This document shows positions 23,927-30,715 of a stretch of 30,715 nucleotides of DNA, piece by piece. Location: contig CAJLBR010000012.1 of the NCBI GenBank assembly GCA_905204915.1, positions 1 through 30,715 of the forward strand, given 5' to 3'. The notes under the pieces were generated by a model. It did no database searches. It was not told where the DNA came from and worked only from the letters and a program-made list of their open reading frames with translations. The translations under genes were made by a program, and so were the position numbers. The number at the start of each line of letters is the position of its first letter. Within the stretch, counting starts at the first letter, position 1. This stretch comes from an uncultured Clostridium sp. (lineage in GTDB: Bacteria; Bacillota; Clostridia; TANB77; CAG-465).

Positions 23927-24817
23927 CTACATTTCTTTATAACTATCTATATATCTACTACTTCCTATACCTTTTATTATATACATTCCTTTTTTAAAAG
24001 AAGTAGTATCAATATTTTTCTCTTCTATTTTTTCTAACATATTATAAGTTTGAGTAGCTTCATCTTGTAAAGTATCATCCTTAAATGAAATTACTAATTT
24101 TTGTCTATCATAATCAGAGTAAACATTATCTACAGTAGATTCTGCATTTTCCTGATTGCTACTTGCATTTTGGGTCACATATAGTCTATATACATACACT
24201 TCTATTCTATCATCATACTCTAACATTTTATAAGGCACGTCCAAAGTAATTTTTACGTCATTTCCACAAAGTCCCATTGGAGAAACTATATAGTTACTGC
24301 TCTCAGTATCATAATCTCCTTGTGAAACTATATCTTTTCCTGCTAAATTAGTATCATTTCCAAATAATTCTTTAGAAACTTTATCGAAATCTTTTTTTGT
24401 AATATAGCTACCAACGTAGTTCTCTGAATATCTAATGTACTTACTATAGTCTTCACTTGTAACAATTCTTGAATAAGTAAAGATTCTTTTAGCATCATCA
24501 GTAATTTGCATATTTGCATCTAATTCTTTGTAATAGCTATCAGAATAAAGATTTGAAATTTTAATTAAATCTTGTAATTCTACACCAATTTTACTGTTTG
24601 TAACTATTTTGGTATATTCTACACTCTCTTTATTTTCATCTAAATTTCCTTTATTTTCTTTAGGAATTTCTAAATTATTTGGTTGCATTTCTTTTGCATC
24701 TGCATTGATTTCTTTTTTAGTAGAAATCTTTCTTCCGACAAACATAGAAATTGCTAAAACCGCCACTATAGCAAGTGTAACCACTGCTATAATTATAATA
24801 GCCTTTTTATTTTTCAT
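23927..24817 (-). CDS. Signal-anchored extracytoplasmic protein of unknown function (296 aa)
   Basis: A 296-residue protein with a basic start and one long hydrophobic helix (about residues 5-27), no lipobox and no clear cleavage site, so probably an N-terminal anchor with the rest outside the cell. A polar Asn/Glu/Lys linker (about 28-70) leads to a domain with regular beta-type patterning and Tyr-rich segments (for example YSENYVGSYITKKDF and RIEVYVYRLYV). I cannot assign a family. GGGGGA precedes the ATG at 24817, 14 nt after recO. Its neighbours downstream are the 98-residue protein and the O-antigen-ligase-like protein; a joint role in cell-surface polymer assembly is inference only. Confidence 0.7.
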   Translation of the reverse strand: MKNKKAIIIIAVVTLAIVAVLAISMFVGRKISTKKEINADAKEMQPNNLEIPKENKGNLDENKESVEYTKIVTNSKIGVELQDLIKISNLYSDSYYKELDANMQITDDAKRIFTYSRIVTSEDYSKYIRYSENYVGSYITKKDFDKVSKELFGNDTNLAGKDIVSQGDYDTESSNYIVSPMGLCGNDVKITLDVPYKMLEYDDRIEVYVYRLYVTQNASSNQENAESTVDNVYSDYDRQKLVISFKDDTLQDEATQTYNMLEKIEEKNIDTTSFKKGMYIIKGIGSSRYIDSYKEM

Positions 24818-24831
24818 ATTTCCCCCTTAAT

Positions 24832-25560
24832 TTATAAACCATTTATCATTGTATCAGTGTACACTAATGCAAAGTTATTTAAATCCTGATAATCTTTCAG
24901 CTCAAAATTAAATACTTTTTTAATATCAGAAACTATAATATATTTTATTGCAATTGCTGTAGATCCACTGATTTTAATGTATCTTCTTAAATCCTTATTT
25001 TGTATACAATTATTACACAAAAATACATTGCTTACGTAATCATAATATACAAAATCTAAATTTTCATCGTTTTTTATTAATACTTGTCCACATTGCGAAC
25101 ATTTAGCAATATTAGGAGAAAAACCTAAAATTGCAAATAGTTTTATTTTAAATGTTGGAATTACCATTTTATCATTTTTTATATCATTTTCTAAAACATA
25201 TATTGTATTTAGAAACAACTTTAGTACACTTTCTGTATCCTCATTTTCATCTGTAATAAGATTAATAATTCTCGTAAGTTCAAAAGCACACTCCATTTTA
25301 TCAAAATTTACTCTAAACTTATAAAACATATTTATGATTGAAGCAGAATTTACCATATAAAAATTCTTTGACTTATATAGCACAAATTCACTATATACTA
25401 AATACTGGCAATTTGCAAGTATAGGGCTATTGTTTTTCTTTGCCCCCTTTGCCATACAGGAAATCTTCCCCAATTTATCTGTAAGCAAAGTTATTATTTT
25501 ATCATTATCTTTATAAGTTGTTTCCCTTATTACTATCCCCTTGACCTTTATTAAATCCAC
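24832..25560 (-). CDS. recO: DNA repair protein RecO
   Basis: A 242-residue protein. RecO helps RecR load RecA onto single-stranded DNA coated by SSB in RecF-pathway recombination and repair. The start MDLIKVKGIVIRETTYKDND forms the N-terminal OB fold, and KISCMAKGAKK is the typical basic segment. A zinc knuckle is visible as Cys154-x2-Cys157 and Cys182-x2-Cys185. The length is normal. Translation starts at the GTG at 25560 with AGGTG about 9 nt upstream. That start lies 50 bases inside the preceding yqzL gene, in another frame. The era-yqzL-recO order matches Bacillus. Confidence 0.95.
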   Translation of the reverse strand: MDLIKVKGIVIRETTYKDNDKIITLLTDKLGKISCMAKGAKKNNSPILANCQYLVYSEFVLYKSKNFYMVNSASIINMFYKFRVNFDKMECAFELTRIINLITDENEDTESVLKLFLNTIYVLENDIKNDKMVIPTFKIKLFAILGFSPNIAKCSQCGQVLIKNDENLDFVYYDYVSNVFLCNNCIQNKDLRRYIKISGSTAIAIKYIIVSDIKKVFNFELKDYQDLNNFALVYTDTMINGL

Positions 25561-25705
25561 TTAAAATATCACCTATGTTTTCTATATTTTCTATTTCATC
25601 TAATATCTCATCATTTGAACTAAGTCCCATTAATTTTCTATATTCCATAAAGCTTTCTATATTTCCTGTTTTACAAAAATTATTCCATGCTATTTTTTCA
25701 TACAT
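25511..25705 (-). CDS. yqzL: YqzL family protein
   Basis: A 64-residue protein. The start MYEKIAWNNFCKTGNIESFMEYRKLMG matches the pattern of Bacillus YqzL (short protein with W-x-x-F-x-x-TGN and an aliphatic-aromatic helix), which also sits between era and recO. Its function is not known to me. The remaining residues are an acidic helix and a Gly/Asn/Lys tail. The ATG at 25705 was chosen: AGGTGA lies 5 nt upstream, and the in-frame GTG at 25714 is part of that ribosome site. The last 50 bases overlap recO in a different frame. Confidence 0.85.
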   Translation of the reverse strand: MYEKIAWNNFCKTGNIESFMEYRKLMGLSSNDEILDEIENIENIGDILSGFNKGQGDSNKGNNL

Positions 25706-25736
25706 ATCTATCACCTACTAATATCTTATGTACTAT

Positions 25737-25765
25737 TAAAATACATATACTACTAATTTTGTCAA
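25737..25765 (-). promoter_or_regulatory. Possible internal promoter for yqzL-recO
   Basis: Consensus TTGACA (25765-25760) lies 17 bp upstream of ATTTTA (25742-25737), which is preceded by a TG as in extended -10 promoters. The weak -10 makes it uncertain; era read-through may suffice. Confidence 0.4.
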
Positions 25766-25781
25766 ACTTTAACAGATTAAA

Positions 25782-26696
25782 TTATATTTTGTCTTTTATG
25801 TTTTTTAAATAGTTTTCATCATCTTGCCAATTGCGTCTTACTTTTACCCACAATTTAAGATTAACTTTATCTTGCATCATATCTTCAATATCATGTCTTG
25901 ATTGAGCACCAATTTTCTTTAACATAGAGCCATCTTTTCCAATTATTATACCTTTATGAGAATCTTTCTCACATATTATATTAACTTCTATGTCATATAT
26001 TGGTTCTTTATTTCTAGTTTTTCTTTTTTTAAATTTTTCTACTTCAACTTTTATACCGTGAGGCACTTCTTCATCTAAATTATTTAAAGCTTTTTCTCTA
26101 ATAATTTCTTCTACTATCTCACGTTCTGTAATATCAGTAATATCATCTTCTGAATATATTTTTTCACCTTCTGGCAAATAATTCTTTATGCATTTTAAAA
26201 GTTCATCAATTCCATCTTCTTTATAAACTGATATTGGAACTACATCACTAAAAGAAGCTCCTATACTTTTAATATATGAATCATATTCTGCTATTATTTT
26301 TAACAAATACTCTTTTTTTATTTTATCTATTTTATTTATAGCTAATATAACTGGTGTTTTTGTTTGAACTATATTTTTTATTATGTTCTCACTTGCTTCA
26401 TCGATTTTAGGTCTTGAACCATCTACCAAATAGATTATGCAATCTATACTCTTTATTGCTGATTCAACGCCTTTCATCATGTATTTTCCTAACTTATCGT
26501 GTGGTATATGAATTCCTGGAGTATCAATAAATATCATTTGACTATCTTCATCAGTTATAATTCCTTTTATATTAAATCTAGTTGTCTGTGGCTTTGGTGT
26601 AGTAATAGCAACTTTATAGCCAACTAATTTATTAACCAAAGTAGATTTTCCAGCATTAGGTTTTCCTACTACTGTTATAAAACCTGTTTTAAACAT
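25782..26696 (-). CDS. era: GTPase Era
   Basis: A 304-residue Ras-like GTPase that binds 16S rRNA and helps mature the small ribosomal subunit. GTP motifs: G1 GKPNAGKST (11-19), G3 DTPGIH (about 58-63) and G4 NKID (about 123). The switch I Thr is in the PQTTRF segment. The C-terminal KH domain carries GIIIGKDGSMLKKIG (about 250-264). The length is normal. AAGGA lies about 10 nt before the ATG. It heads a long operon (era, yqzL, recO, two unknown genes, O-antigen-ligase-like gene) with the expected Bacillota gene order for the first three. Confidence 0.97.
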   Translation of the reverse strand: MFKTGFITVVGKPNAGKSTLVNKLVGYKVAITTPKPQTTRFNIKGIITDEDSQMIFIDTPGIHIPHDKLGKYMMKGVESAIKSIDCIIYLVDGSRPKIDEASENIIKNIVQTKTPVILAINKIDKIKKEYLLKIIAEYDSYIKSIGASFSDVVPISVYKEDGIDELLKCIKNYLPEGEKIYSEDDITDITEREIVEEIIREKALNNLDEEVPHGIKVEVEKFKKRKTRNKEPIYDIEVNIICEKDSHKGIIIGKDGSMLKKIGAQSRHDIEDMMQDKVNLKLWVKVRRNWQDDENYLKNIKDKI

Positions 26697-26719
26697 ATAA
26701 GCACCATCCTTTTTTATAA

Positions 26720-26748
26720 ATTATACCATTTAAATTAAAAGAAGTAAA
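26720..26748 (-). promoter_or_regulatory. Promoter of the era operon
   Basis: TTTACT (26748-26743) and a perfect TATAAT (26725-26720) are separated by 17 bp, just before the era ribosome site. The -35 box overlaps the foot of the upstream terminator hairpin. Confidence 0.6.
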
Positions 26749-26785
26749 GAAAAATATGGGTAATATATTCTACCCATATTTTAAT
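26748..26785. terminator. Intrinsic terminator after the MATE-kinase gene
   Basis: A perfect 12-bp stem (26751-26762 with 26771-26782; loop 26763-26770) ends in a T run on the minus strand. It separates the MATE-kinase gene from the era promoter. Confidence 0.85.
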
Positions 26786-26833
26786 AAATTTTATTTGTAT
26801 TTTATATTTTTTGCCATTTAAAAAAAAGTTCCA

Positions 26834-28825
26834 TCAATTGAGTTTTTTATTTGATAAATCGCATATCAAATTAGCAGCATTTTCTATTCCTATAGAATCA
26901 CTATTAATACAAATATCATAATTAGAAGGTTCCTTCCAATTTTGATCAGTATAATATTTATAATGATTTGCTCTTAATTTGTTTATTTTATTAATTTCGT
27001 TTTCTGCATTTTCTTTGTTTAGCCCATAAAATTTAGTTGCTCTTTTTACTTTATCTTTCATTTGACTTTCAATAAATACTTTTAGAACATTTTTGTTATT
27101 CTTTAGTATAAAATCTGAACATCTTCCAATAATAACGCATGATTCTCTACTAGCTATTTTTTTAATTATTTCAGATTCTTTTATAAACAATTCATCTGCA
27201 TTGCTTAAACTTGAATAATAACCACTATTTAAGATATCTAGTGCATTTCTTTTTTGTTCATTACTTTCAATATACTCAGTTGATAGTCCTGTATCCTCTG
27301 CTATTTTTAATATTAATTCTTTATCATAAAGTTTTATTCCTAACTTTTCAGCAACCATCTTTCCTATATATCTTCCGCCAGATCCATATTCTCTTGCTAT
27401 AGTAATCACCATTTTAGAGCCAGTATTACTGCTTTCTATATCTTCTGCTTCTAGTGTTTTAGTTTCTTCATTACCCTTTAGCTTTCTAAATTCTTTTATC
27501 AAAAATATAGCCGCTAGTAAAAATGCTACTCCATCTGCAACAGGTCCTGCTTCTAATACTCCATTAATTCCAAATGATTTTCCTAAAATAATCATTGCTG
27601 GTATAAGTATAGCAATTTGTCTTGAAATTGATAGTATTGCACTTTTTGTGCTTTGACCAATTGCTTGAAAAAATATTCCTGATGGAATTTGTATTCCATT
27701 AAATATGCAAAGTAATAAATATGTTCTAAACGCTAAACATGCAAATTCCATATAATTTGCATCGCCACTACCAAATATTAAAATTAATTTATCTGGTATT
27801 GTTTGAAATAATATAAATGCTATTGTACTTATTATCAAGCTTGATCCTAAAACAAGCTTTAAAGTTTCCTTTACCCTTCCAAACTTTTTGGCACCATAGT
27901 TATATCCCCAAATTGGTTGACTTCCGGCTGCAATTCCAATAATTATACTATTTAATATCTGACTTATTTTCATAACTATTCCAAGTACTGTAATAGGAAT
28001 ATCTGCTCCATATTTACTGTTAAGGCCATATTTTCCAAGTAATTTATTTTCTGCTGCCATAACGCAAACAATACTCATTTGAGTAATAAAACTACTTATT
28101 CCAAGTGTACTTACTTTTAAACATACTTTAGGATCTAATTTTAAAGATTCTTTTGTAAGCTTTATTGTTTTAAATCTTCTAACATATAGCACATTTAATA
28201 TAAATGTAACTATTTGGCTTATTACAGTAGCAATAGCTGCCCCTTGTACGCCCTTATTTAAAACACATATAAATAGATAATCTAGTACTGTATTTAGTAT
28301 AGCTCCTAATATCATACTAATCATTGAATATTTTGGACTTCCATCAGCTCTAATTATTGAATTTAGAGTTGTTCCAATCATAGAAAATGGAAATCCGATT
28401 GCAATTATTGCTCCATAGATTGTGGCATACTCTCTTAGATTATCAGTACATCCGAAAAAATTTAAAAGTTTAGGCAAAAATAAAAGTGTTATACTACAAA
28501 ATAATATTGAAATAATAGTAGATAAAATAATTCCATTTCCAACACCAATTTGCGCTTCTTTTTTCTTCTTTTCTCCTAGTTTCAAACTTAAATATGCAGA
28601 TGCTCCATCTCCCATCATTAAAGAAAAAGCAAGTCCTATCATAACTAATGGGAATACTACGTTAGTTGCACCATTTCCTAAATATCCTACTCTTTGTCCA
28701 ATAAATATTTGGTCAACTATGTTATATAATGAATTTACTAACATAGATATTATACAGGGTATAGAAAATCTTCTTATTAATTTAACAATTTTTTCTTTTC
28801 CTAATATATTTTCTTCTTGTTCCAT
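26834..28825 (-). CDS. MATE-family transporter fused to a cytidylate-kinase-like domain
   Basis: A 663-residue fusion. Residues about 1-445 form a MATE-type multidrug/metabolite antiporter with about 12 membrane helices; the start ENILGKEKIVKLIRRFSIPCIISMLVNSL and the VDQIFIGQRVG segment are typical. After a polar linker (about 446-471), residues 472-663 form a P-loop kinase-like domain: MVITIAREYGSGG, with the unusual P-loop of the cytidylate-kinase-like family, then LYDKELI and a CVIIGRCSDFIL segment. MATE proteins use Na+ or H+ gradients to export compounds; the kinase-like part is expected to bind a nucleotide and faces the cytoplasm, but its substrate is unknown. The ATG at 28825 has GGAGG 5 nt upstream; an in-frame TTG at 28849 does not. 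No frameshift and no ribosome site separates the parts. The gene is alone between its own promoter and terminator. Confidence 0.88.
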   Translation of the reverse strand: MEQEENILGKEKIVKLIRRFSIPCIISMLVNSLYNIVDQIFIGQRVGYLGNGATNVVFPLVMIGLAFSLMMGDGASAYLSLKLGEKKKKEAQIGVGNGIILSTIISILFCSITLLFLPKLLNFFGCTDNLREYATIYGAIIAIGFPFSMIGTTLNSIIRADGSPKYSMISMILGAILNTVLDYLFICVLNKGVQGAAIATVISQIVTFILNVLYVRRFKTIKLTKESLKLDPKVCLKVSTLGISSFITQMSIVCVMAAENKLLGKYGLNSKYGADIPITVLGIVMKISQILNSIIIGIAAGSQPIWGYNYGAKKFGRVKETLKLVLGSSLIISTIAFILFQTIPDKLILIFGSGDANYMEFACLAFRTYLLLCIFNGIQIPSGIFFQAIGQSTKSAILSISRQIAILIPAMIILGKSFGINGVLEAGPVADGVAFLLAAIFLIKEFRKLKGNEETKTLEAEDIESSNTGSKMVITIAREYGSGGRYIGKMVAEKLGIKLYDKELILKIAEDTGLSTEYIESNEQKRNALDILNSGYYSSLSNADELFIKESEIIKKIASRESCVIIGRCSDFILKNNKNVLKVFIESQMKDKVKRATKFYGLNKENAENEINKINKLRANHYKYYTDQNWKEPSNYDICINSDSIGIENAANLICDLSNKKLN

Positions 28826-28856
28826 TTTCTCCTCCTTCTTTTTTAGCAACCTGATT

Positions 28857-28885
28857 ATTATATAATTATTAAGCTAATTTGTCAA
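28857..28885 (-). promoter_or_regulatory. Sigma-A promoter of the MATE-kinase gene
   Basis: A perfect TTGACA (28885-28880) and TATAAT (28862-28857) are separated by 17 bp, the closest to consensus in the window; strong constitutive expression is expected. Confidence 0.82.
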
Positions 28886-28933
28886 ATCTTTTTTGGAATT
28901 TTTTATGTAATTTTTAAATCTATAATACATATA

Positions 28934-28972
28934 AAAAGAAAAGATGCTACCATTTAAGGTACATCTTTTCTT
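28934..28972 (-). terminator. Intrinsic terminator of the BspA-like gene
   Basis: A stem of about 13 bp with a small bulge (28937-28951 with 28958-28971) is followed on the minus strand by CTTTTTAT. It lies just after the stop codon at 28985. Confidence 0.8.
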
Positions 28973-28984
28973 ATCGCCTATTGA

Positions 28985-30715
28985 TTATAAATTTGGTGCT
29001 CCCCAAGGTCTTCCACTTGCGCTACCACTATAATTTATTGTAGTAAGATTTGTACATTCTAAAAATGTATATTCTCCTATAGATTTTACACTACTTGGAA
29101 TAGTTATTTCTTTTAAACCTGTACCTCTTAATGAGTTTTTTCCTAAAGATGTTACTGTTGAAGGAATTGTTAAACTCTCTAGTGATTTGAAGCTACTTAA
29201 CATTCCTTCACCAAAAGATGTTATTGTCCCTTCAAAAGTTACTTTATTAATTTTATCGTAAGAATTTGGAAATACAGAATTCATAGACATATTTGCTTGT
29301 GTTTGAGTCATTACTATTTCTTTTACATTATTACAACCGTTAAATGTTTGATTACTATAATAATAAGTTGTACATATACTAGATAATGTACTTGAAAATT
29401 TTACTTTTTGTAAATTAGTACAATTAGCAAACGCTCTTCCATCTAAGGTTTTTAACCCTTCTGGGAAATTTATTTCTGTAATTGGTATCCCATGAAATGC
29501 AGAATCACCAATATATTCTAGTGAAGATTCTCCATTTTTAGCAAAATTAACCTTTTCTAGACTCTTACAATCGTAAAAAGCATAGTTTCCTATAGATGTT
29601 ACTTTACTTGGTATACTTATTTCTTTTAGTCCTGACGCCCTTAAACAAGAATCCCCTAAAGATGTTACAGTTTGAGGAATTGTTAGGTTCACAAGTGCTG
29701 TAAAGTTGCTTAACATTCCATTACCAAAAGATGTTATTACACCTTCAAAACTTACATTATTAATTTTATTGTATGAACCTGGAAATACAGACCCCATGGA
29801 TTTATTTGCCTGAGTTTGAGTAAGCACAATTTCAGTTATATTAGAACATCCATAAAATGTTTGATTACTATAACTTGAGTCTGTGTTAATATTAACTAAA
29901 GAACTTGAGAAATTTACTTTTTGTAGATTAGTACAATTTGCAAATGCCCTTTTATCCAAAATTTTTAGTCCTTCTGGGAAATTTAATTCTGTGATCGCTA
30001 CTGCATGAAATGCAGAATCACCAATATATTCTAATAAAGATTCACCATTTGGTGCAAAATTAACCTTTTCTAGACTCTTACAATCGTAAAAAGCATAGTT
30101 TCCTATAGATGTTACTTTAGCTGGTATGCTTATCTCACGTAATCCCGTTGATCTTAATGAAGCTTCACCTATAGTTGTTACAGTTTGTGGAATTGTTATA
30201 CTTTTAATCTCTGAAAAACTACTTAACATACTTTTTCCAAAAGATGTTATCTCACCTTCAAATGTTACTTTATTAACTTTATTATATGAATGAGGTAACA
30301 CAGATGACATTACCATATTTGCCTGTGTTTGAGTTATCACTATTTCAGTTATGTTTGAACATCCATAAAATGTTTGTCTACTATAACTTGAGTCTGCGTT
30401 AATACTAACTAAAGAACTTGGAAATTTTATTTTTTGTATACTAGTACAATTTGCAAATGCTCTCATTGCTAATGTTTGAAGGCCTTCTGGAAAATTTAAT
30501 TCTGTAATTGGTACATTGCAAAATGCAGATTCACCAATTGATTCTAATGAAGATTTTCCATTTTTAGCAAAAGTAATTTTTGCTAAATTTTTACAATCAT
30601 AAAAAGCATAATCCCCTATAGATGTTACTTTAGCTGGTATATTTATTTCACGCAATCCCGTTGATCTTAACGAAGCTTCACCTATGGTTGTTACAGTCTG
30701 CGGAATTGTTATACT
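28985..30715 (-). CDS. BspA-type leucine-rich-repeat protein, C-terminal part (cut by window edge)
   Basis: 576 codons open to the right edge; the true start is beyond 30715 (the first in-frame TTG, at 30655, is an internal Leu codon of a repeat). The protein consists of BspA/Treponema-type LRR_5 repeats, with recurring phrases such as IPAKVTSIGNYAFYDCKSL, FPEGL...RAFANCTNL and FYGCSNITEI. These build solenoids on secreted or surface proteins of gut and oral bacteria that bind host or microbial ligands. The visible part holds three complete 171-residue units with no gaps, then a final partial unit ending SGSASGRPWGAPNL, an ending I know from other BspA-like proteins. No anchor or membrane segment follows, so any signal or anchor must be at the missing N-terminal side. 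A terminator follows the stop. Confidence 0.9.
   Translation of the reverse strand, partial: SITIPQTVTTIGEASLRSTGLREINIPAKVTSIGDYAFYDCKNLAKITFAKNGKSSLESIGESAFCNVPITELNFPEGLQTLAMRAFANCTSIQKIKFPSSLVSINADSSYSRQTFYGCSNITEIVITQTQANMVMSSVLPHSYNKVNKVTFEGEITSFGKSMLSSFSEIKSITIPQTVTTIGEASLRSTGLREISIPAKVTSIGNYAFYDCKSLEKVNFAPNGESLLEYIGDSAFHAVAITELNFPEGLKILDKRAFANCTNLQKVNFSSSLVNINTDSSYSNQTFYGCSNITEIVLTQTQANKSMGSVFPGSYNKINNVSFEGVITSFGNGMLSNFTALVNLTIPQTVTSLGDSCLRASGLKEISIPSKVTSIGNYAFYDCKSLEKVNFAKNGESSLEYIGDSAFHGIPITEINFPEGLKTLDGRAFANCTNLQKVKFSSTLSSICTTYYYSNQTFNGCNNVKEIVMTQTQANMSMNSVFPNSYDKINKVTFEGTITSFGEGMLSSFKSLESLTIPSTVTSLGKNSLRGTGLKEITIPSSVKSIGEYTFLECTNLTTINYSGSASGRPWGAPNL
29116..30655 (-). repeat. Three 513-bp tandem coding repeats of the BspA-like gene
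   Basis: Units begin at the Leu codons at 30655, 30142 and 29629 and the third ends at 29117; a partial fourth unit begins at 29116. Each is exactly 171 codons long, so no insertion or deletion separates them. Each holds several LRR_5 repeats. DNA in the middle of units 2 and 3 is nearly identical over long stretches. Confidence 0.9.

Noticed and set aside
28985..30715. Regular repeats considered as a CRISPR array
   Set aside because: The repeat period is 513 bp, entirely in frame, and encodes LRR_5 protein units. No short repeat-spacer pattern was found anywhere in the window.

Overview
The window is a 30.7 kb piece of a very AT-rich (roughly 28% GC by eye), gene-dense chromosome of an anaerobic Bacillota/Clostridia-type bacterium. 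The pointers are sigma-A-like promoters (TTGACA/T, 17-18 bp spacing, TATAAT), strong AGGAGG ribosome sites, a four-subunit ferredoxin-dependent 2-oxoacid oxidoreductase, the Bacillota gene orders era-yqzL-recO and secG-rnr, and a possible SpoIIM-like membrane protein. The codon style and the pilin-like, BspA-like and Thr-rich surface proteins suggest an uncultured gut-type clostridium, but the species cannot be read from the sequence.

Layout: (1) 1-1558, minus: 5' part of comEC (DNA uptake channel), cut by the window edge and divergent from (2) 1687-4693, plus: the porCDAB operon, which passes 2-oxoacid electrons to ferredoxin, closed by a two-way terminator. (3) 4783-9313, minus: smc followed by two unrecognised small soluble proteins. 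(4) 9502-10263, plus: a lone Thr-rich lipoprotein whose base composition differs from everything around it, a probable acquisition. (5) 10301-16011, minus: a two-gene operon of a 1390-residue pilin-like, Ig-repeat surface protein and a PLD-like protein that appears to lack catalytic residues. (6) 16156-16727, minus: two tandemly duplicated holin-like genes. (7) 16852-17022, minus: tRNA-Gln and tRNA-His. (8) 17116-20934, minus: secG, rnr, a multi-pass membrane protein, trmB. (9) 21216-26696, minus: era, yqzL, recO, two unknown proteins and a large O-antigen-ligase-like membrane protein, closely packed. (10) 26834-28825, minus: a MATE transporter fused to a cytidylate-kinase-like domain. (11) 28985-30715, minus: a BspA-type leucine-rich-repeat protein made of exact 171-residue units, cut by the right edge.

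The core is housekeeping: fermentative electron transfer, chromosome condensation, protein export, RNA decay and modification, ribosome assembly and recombination repair. Between these lie accessory surface functions. The least explained parts are the pilin-like giant with its PLD-like partner, the duplicated holins beside it, the MATE-kinase fusion, and the foreign-looking lipoprotein. No CRISPR array, insertion sequence, rRNA or convincing riboswitch was seen. No gene-free stretch exceeds 300 bases; the longest (20935-21215) holds the secG promoter and an intrinsic terminator and otherwise nothing I can recognise.
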